From positions 14,557 through 29,450 of the forward strand of contig NZFT01000054.1 of the NCBI GenBank assembly GCA_002690755.1: a DNA stretch of 14,894 bases, read 5' to 3'. The position numbers and the translations under genes are program-made. Positions 12,620 through 14,894 of this stretch are shown one piece after another. The notes under the pieces are model-generated. The model made no database searches, was not told the origin of the DNA, and saw only the letters and a program-made list of their open reading frames with translations. Origin of the DNA: Phycisphaerae bacterium. GTDB lineage: Bacteria; Planctomycetota; Phycisphaerae; Phycisphaerales; SM1A02. Position 1 is the stretch's first letter, and every line of letters starts with the position of its first letter.

Positions 12620-14893
12620 TCAATCCGTCGGTTCGAGCAGATGCTCCCGGAACAATTCGCGGATCCGTCGATATTCGTCGAGCCAGCTCGAGGGCGTGCG
12701 GAATCCATGCGGCTCGACCGGATAGATGGCGACCTCCCAGTCCTCCTTCTCCAGTTCGATCAATCTTTGCGCGAGCCGGACGGTGTCCTGGAACGGGACG
12801 TTGTCATCCACCATTCCGTGGCAGATCAAGAGCGGTTTTTCGAGTCCGGCCGCGTGTTCGATCGGCGAACTCCTGCGATACGCCATCGGATCCGCTTCGG
12901 GTGTGTTGAGGATGTTGGCGGTGTAGCCGTCGTTGTAGTGGGACCAGTCGGTCACCGGGCGGAGGGCGGCTCCGCAGGCGAAGCTGTCCGGTCGGGTGAA
13001 GAGTCCCATCAGCGTCAGAAATCCGCCGTATGAACCGCCGTACACGCCGATCCGATCCGGATCGACACGATGGTTGGCTTCGAGCCACGCGATGCCGTCC
13101 TCGAGATCGTCGAGCTCGGGCGGTCCCATGTTCCGCGCGATCGCGGTCCGCCAGTCGCGGCCGTAACCGGCGCTCGCCCGGTAGTCGAGATCGAGGACCA
13201 CGAACCCCTCGCGGGCGAGGAGGTCGTGGAACATGCCCTCCCGAAAGTAGCGGCTCCAACCGCCGTGGGCGTTCTGGAGATATCCGGCACCGTGAATGAA
13301 GAGGACGGCGGGGCGGGTCGTCGTGGAATCATCGTTCGCCGAATCCGGCGGCAGATGGAGCCGACCCCGGATGGGACGGCCGTGCCGACCGGGGATATCG
13401 ACGAGGACCGGAGGATGACGTTCCACCGCATCGAAGCGATCGGTGGTGGAATGCGTGAGGGGCGGGGTGCCGGACGCCGGCGCGTCGGTCGATCGGACGT
13501 GAAGCTCCGCGGGCGTCTCGATCGTCGAATGCAGGAAGAGGAAGCGATCGCCGTTCGGACTGATCGCGAACGACTCGACCATGCCGGGGTCATCGACCAT
13601 GGTTTCGGCCCAACCGGTCGACGGATCGACCCGTTCGAGTCGCCAGTGGCTCGGGTCTTCTCGATTCGACCGGTACCAGAGCGTGCCGTCGGCCGGGTGG
13701 CGTCGTACGCCGCGGACTTCGAACCGACCGGCCACCAGCGGTTCGACCCGCCCGGTGGGGCCGGCGGGTGGTTTCGGTTCGGTCGTGACGTCCGAGTCCG
13801 CGGGCGGGACGTCGGCCGCTTCGTCGTTCTGCGTCGGCGGATCGGTCGGTCGCCACGCCATGAGGTCCGACCAGCCGAGCCCTTCGCTGAGGAACCAGAG
13901 GGTGTCGCTGTTGCGCAGCCAGCCCATCTCGTTGAACCGCCAGCCGATCCACGCCGGGTCGTGGAGATGTTCGACGACGGTGGTTTCACCGCTTTCGATC
14001 GCGATCTCCGGCGACAACACCATGATCCATCGATCCTTGTTGTCGAGGCTGTGGGCCTGGATCGCGGCGAGCGTTCCGTCATCGGACCAGATCACCGTGT
14101 TGATCGCGAGGGGTCGCGGGTCCACGGCCTCGGGGGGGTCGGAATCCGAAGTCGTCGCGGCGGGTTCGGCGAGCCGTTCGATCCGGGACCGCAACGACGG
14201 CGGGGGCGCCGGGGTGTCGGCGGTCGGCTCGGAGGCGTCCGGCTCGGGGTTCGAGGTCGCCGCGTCGATCGCGTCTCGCCAGGCCGTGTTCTCCGCGCGG
14301 ATGGCCGCGAGTCGATCGATCCGGCGGTCGGGGAGGTCGTCGAGGTCGATCTCCCGAACCAGGGCTTCGGTGAGGTCGATCAGAAACAGCCGTTCCGGGG
14401 TGCGGGCGGACGTTCCGACCTTGGGGCGAATCGACCGGACGTCGACGTATCCATCGTCGGTGACGAAGACCGGCATGTCGTCGTTCCGGCGGGTGGATCG
14501 CCCCGCGGGCGCGGTCTCGAGCAGCATCCATCGCGCATCGGGTGAGAGATGGCGTCGCGTCTCGCGAAGGCCGGGGTCGAGTCGGATCGGACCGATCACG
14601 TCGTGTTCGCGGGTTTCGCGAATCGCTTCCGACCGGATCCAGGCCGCTTCGGTGGCCTCGGCTCGATCCTGCAACGTGTCGAAGAGGCGACGCTGGTCGG
14701 CGGCGAGCCCGGTCGGCGCGGGTGGTGGCTCGGGCGGGGCCTCGAAGCGGATGGAAGCGGGTTCGGACTCGTGTCCGTGATCAAGGTCACGGATGATCGT
14801 CCGGCCGTCGCGTTCGAAGGCGATCCTGCCGTCGGCGAGGAATCGGGGGTTCGATTCCCGACTGGTCGTCCGGGTGAGCTGCGTGAAGTCGCC
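12620..14893 (-). CDS. S9 family prolyl oligopeptidase / dipeptidyl-peptidase-like (5' partial)
   Basis: The frame is open to the right edge, giving 757 visible residues; the true start and any signal peptide lie outside. The N-terminal part (about 1-495) is a beta-propeller with repeated blocks such as LSPDARWMLL, WSDDGTLAAIQ and ISPNGDRFLFL. The C-terminal alpha/beta-hydrolase domain has Ser621 in GGSYGG, Asp696 in HGMVDDNVPF and His729 in EPHGF. Their spacing (75 and 33) is close to that of DPP4 (78 and 32), so the catalytic triad appears complete. The enzyme should cleave short peptides, often after proline. Two acidic, Pro/Thr-rich inserts (about 208-260 and 346-384) interrupt the propeller and look like disordered surface loops. 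A TTG at 14674 is in frame but homology continues upstream of it. It is the first visible gene of the pump operon; a functional link to the pump is not evident. Confidence 0.92.
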   Translation of the reverse strand, partial: GDFTQLTRTTSRESNPRFLADGRIAFERDGRTIIRDLDHGHESEPASIRFEAPPEPPPAPTGLAADQRRLFDTLQDRAEATEAAWIRSEAIRETREHDVIGPIRLDPGLRETRRHLSPDARWMLLETAPAGRSTRRNDDMPVFVTDDGYVDVRSIRPKVGTSARTPERLFLIDLTEALVREIDLDDLPDRRIDRLAAIRAENTAWRDAIDAATSNPEPDASEPTADTPAPPPSLRSRIERLAEPAATTSDSDPPEAVDPRPLAINTVIWSDDGTLAAIQAHSLDNKDRWIMVLSPEIAIESGETTVVEHLHDPAWIGWRFNEMGWLRNSDTLWFLSEGLGWSDLMAWRPTDPPTQNDEAADVPPADSDVTTEPKPPAGPTGRVEPLVAGRFEVRGVRRHPADGTLWYRSNREDPSHWRLERVDPSTGWAETMVDDPGMVESFAISPNGDRFLFLHSTIETPAELHVRSTDAPASGTPPLTHSTTDRFDAVERHPPVLVDIPGRHGRPIRGRLHLPPDSANDDSTTTRPAVLFIHGAGYLQNAHGGWSRYFREGMFHDLLAREGFVVLDLDYRASAGYGRDWRTAIARNMGPPELDDLEDGIAWLEANHRVDPDRIGVYGGSYGGFLTLMGLFTRPDSFACGAALRPVTDWSHYNDGYTANILNTPEADPMAYRRSSPIEHAAGLEKPLLICHGMVDDNVPFQDTVRLAQRLIELEKEDWEVAIYPVEPHGFRTPSSWLDEYRRIRELFREHLLEPTD

Positions 14894-14894
14894 G

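Noticed and set aside
13070..14545. Plus-strand open frame of 491 codons
   Set aside because: Antisense to the S9 peptidase, whose catalytic triad and propeller motifs are clear. The antisense product is Arg/Gly-rich without motifs.

Overview
The window is GC-rich, densely coded bacterial DNA. The best guess at its source is a planctomycete of the Phycisphaerae type. The main clue is a pair of small exported proteins that end in a Pro-Gly-Pro motif, a short hydrophobic stretch and an Arg cluster, a PEP-CTERM-like tail common in that group. The assignment is an inference; no rRNA or other phylogenetic marker is present. I see no tRNA, rRNA, CRISPR array, insertion sequence or phage gene.

Left block (1-4099). 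A two-gene minus-strand operon holds an unusual short-chain dehydrogenase (2153-2911) and, overlapping it by 4 nt, a large gene that runs off the left edge (1-2156). The large gene fuses a class II-type DNA photolyase to a renalase-like FAD/NAD(P) oxidoreductase. A flavin-type pyridoxamine-phosphate-oxidase homologue (3046-3663, +) diverges from this operon. The divergent promoter region contains a 10-bp inverted repeat. A small four-helix membrane protein (3668-4099, -) converges on the oxidase gene with a 4-nt gap.

Middle block (4100-5996). Two tandem plus-strand paralogues (4287-4952 and 5095-5754) encode exported proteins with C-terminal sorting-type tails. A strong intrinsic terminator follows the second. 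A second, near-perfect hairpin lies between it and the next, convergent gene.

Right block (5997-14894, all minus strand). In transcription order it contains an S9 prolyl-oligopeptidase (5' end beyond the right edge), an RND membrane-fusion protein, an RND inner-membrane pump, a metallo-beta-lactamase-fold hydrolase overlapping the pump by 4 nt, and, after a 110-120 nt gap, an exported MsrB-MsrA fusion. The first four are packed tightly enough to be one operon. No outer-membrane channel gene is visible for the pump.

Functionally, the photolyase/flavin cluster and the exported methionine sulfoxide reductase suggest defence against light and oxidative damage. The pump operon suggests export of a toxic or hydrophobic compound, possibly combined with hydrolysis. 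The most unusual item is the photolyase-oxidoreductase fusion beside a dehydrogenase that has lost its YxxxK catalytic pair.
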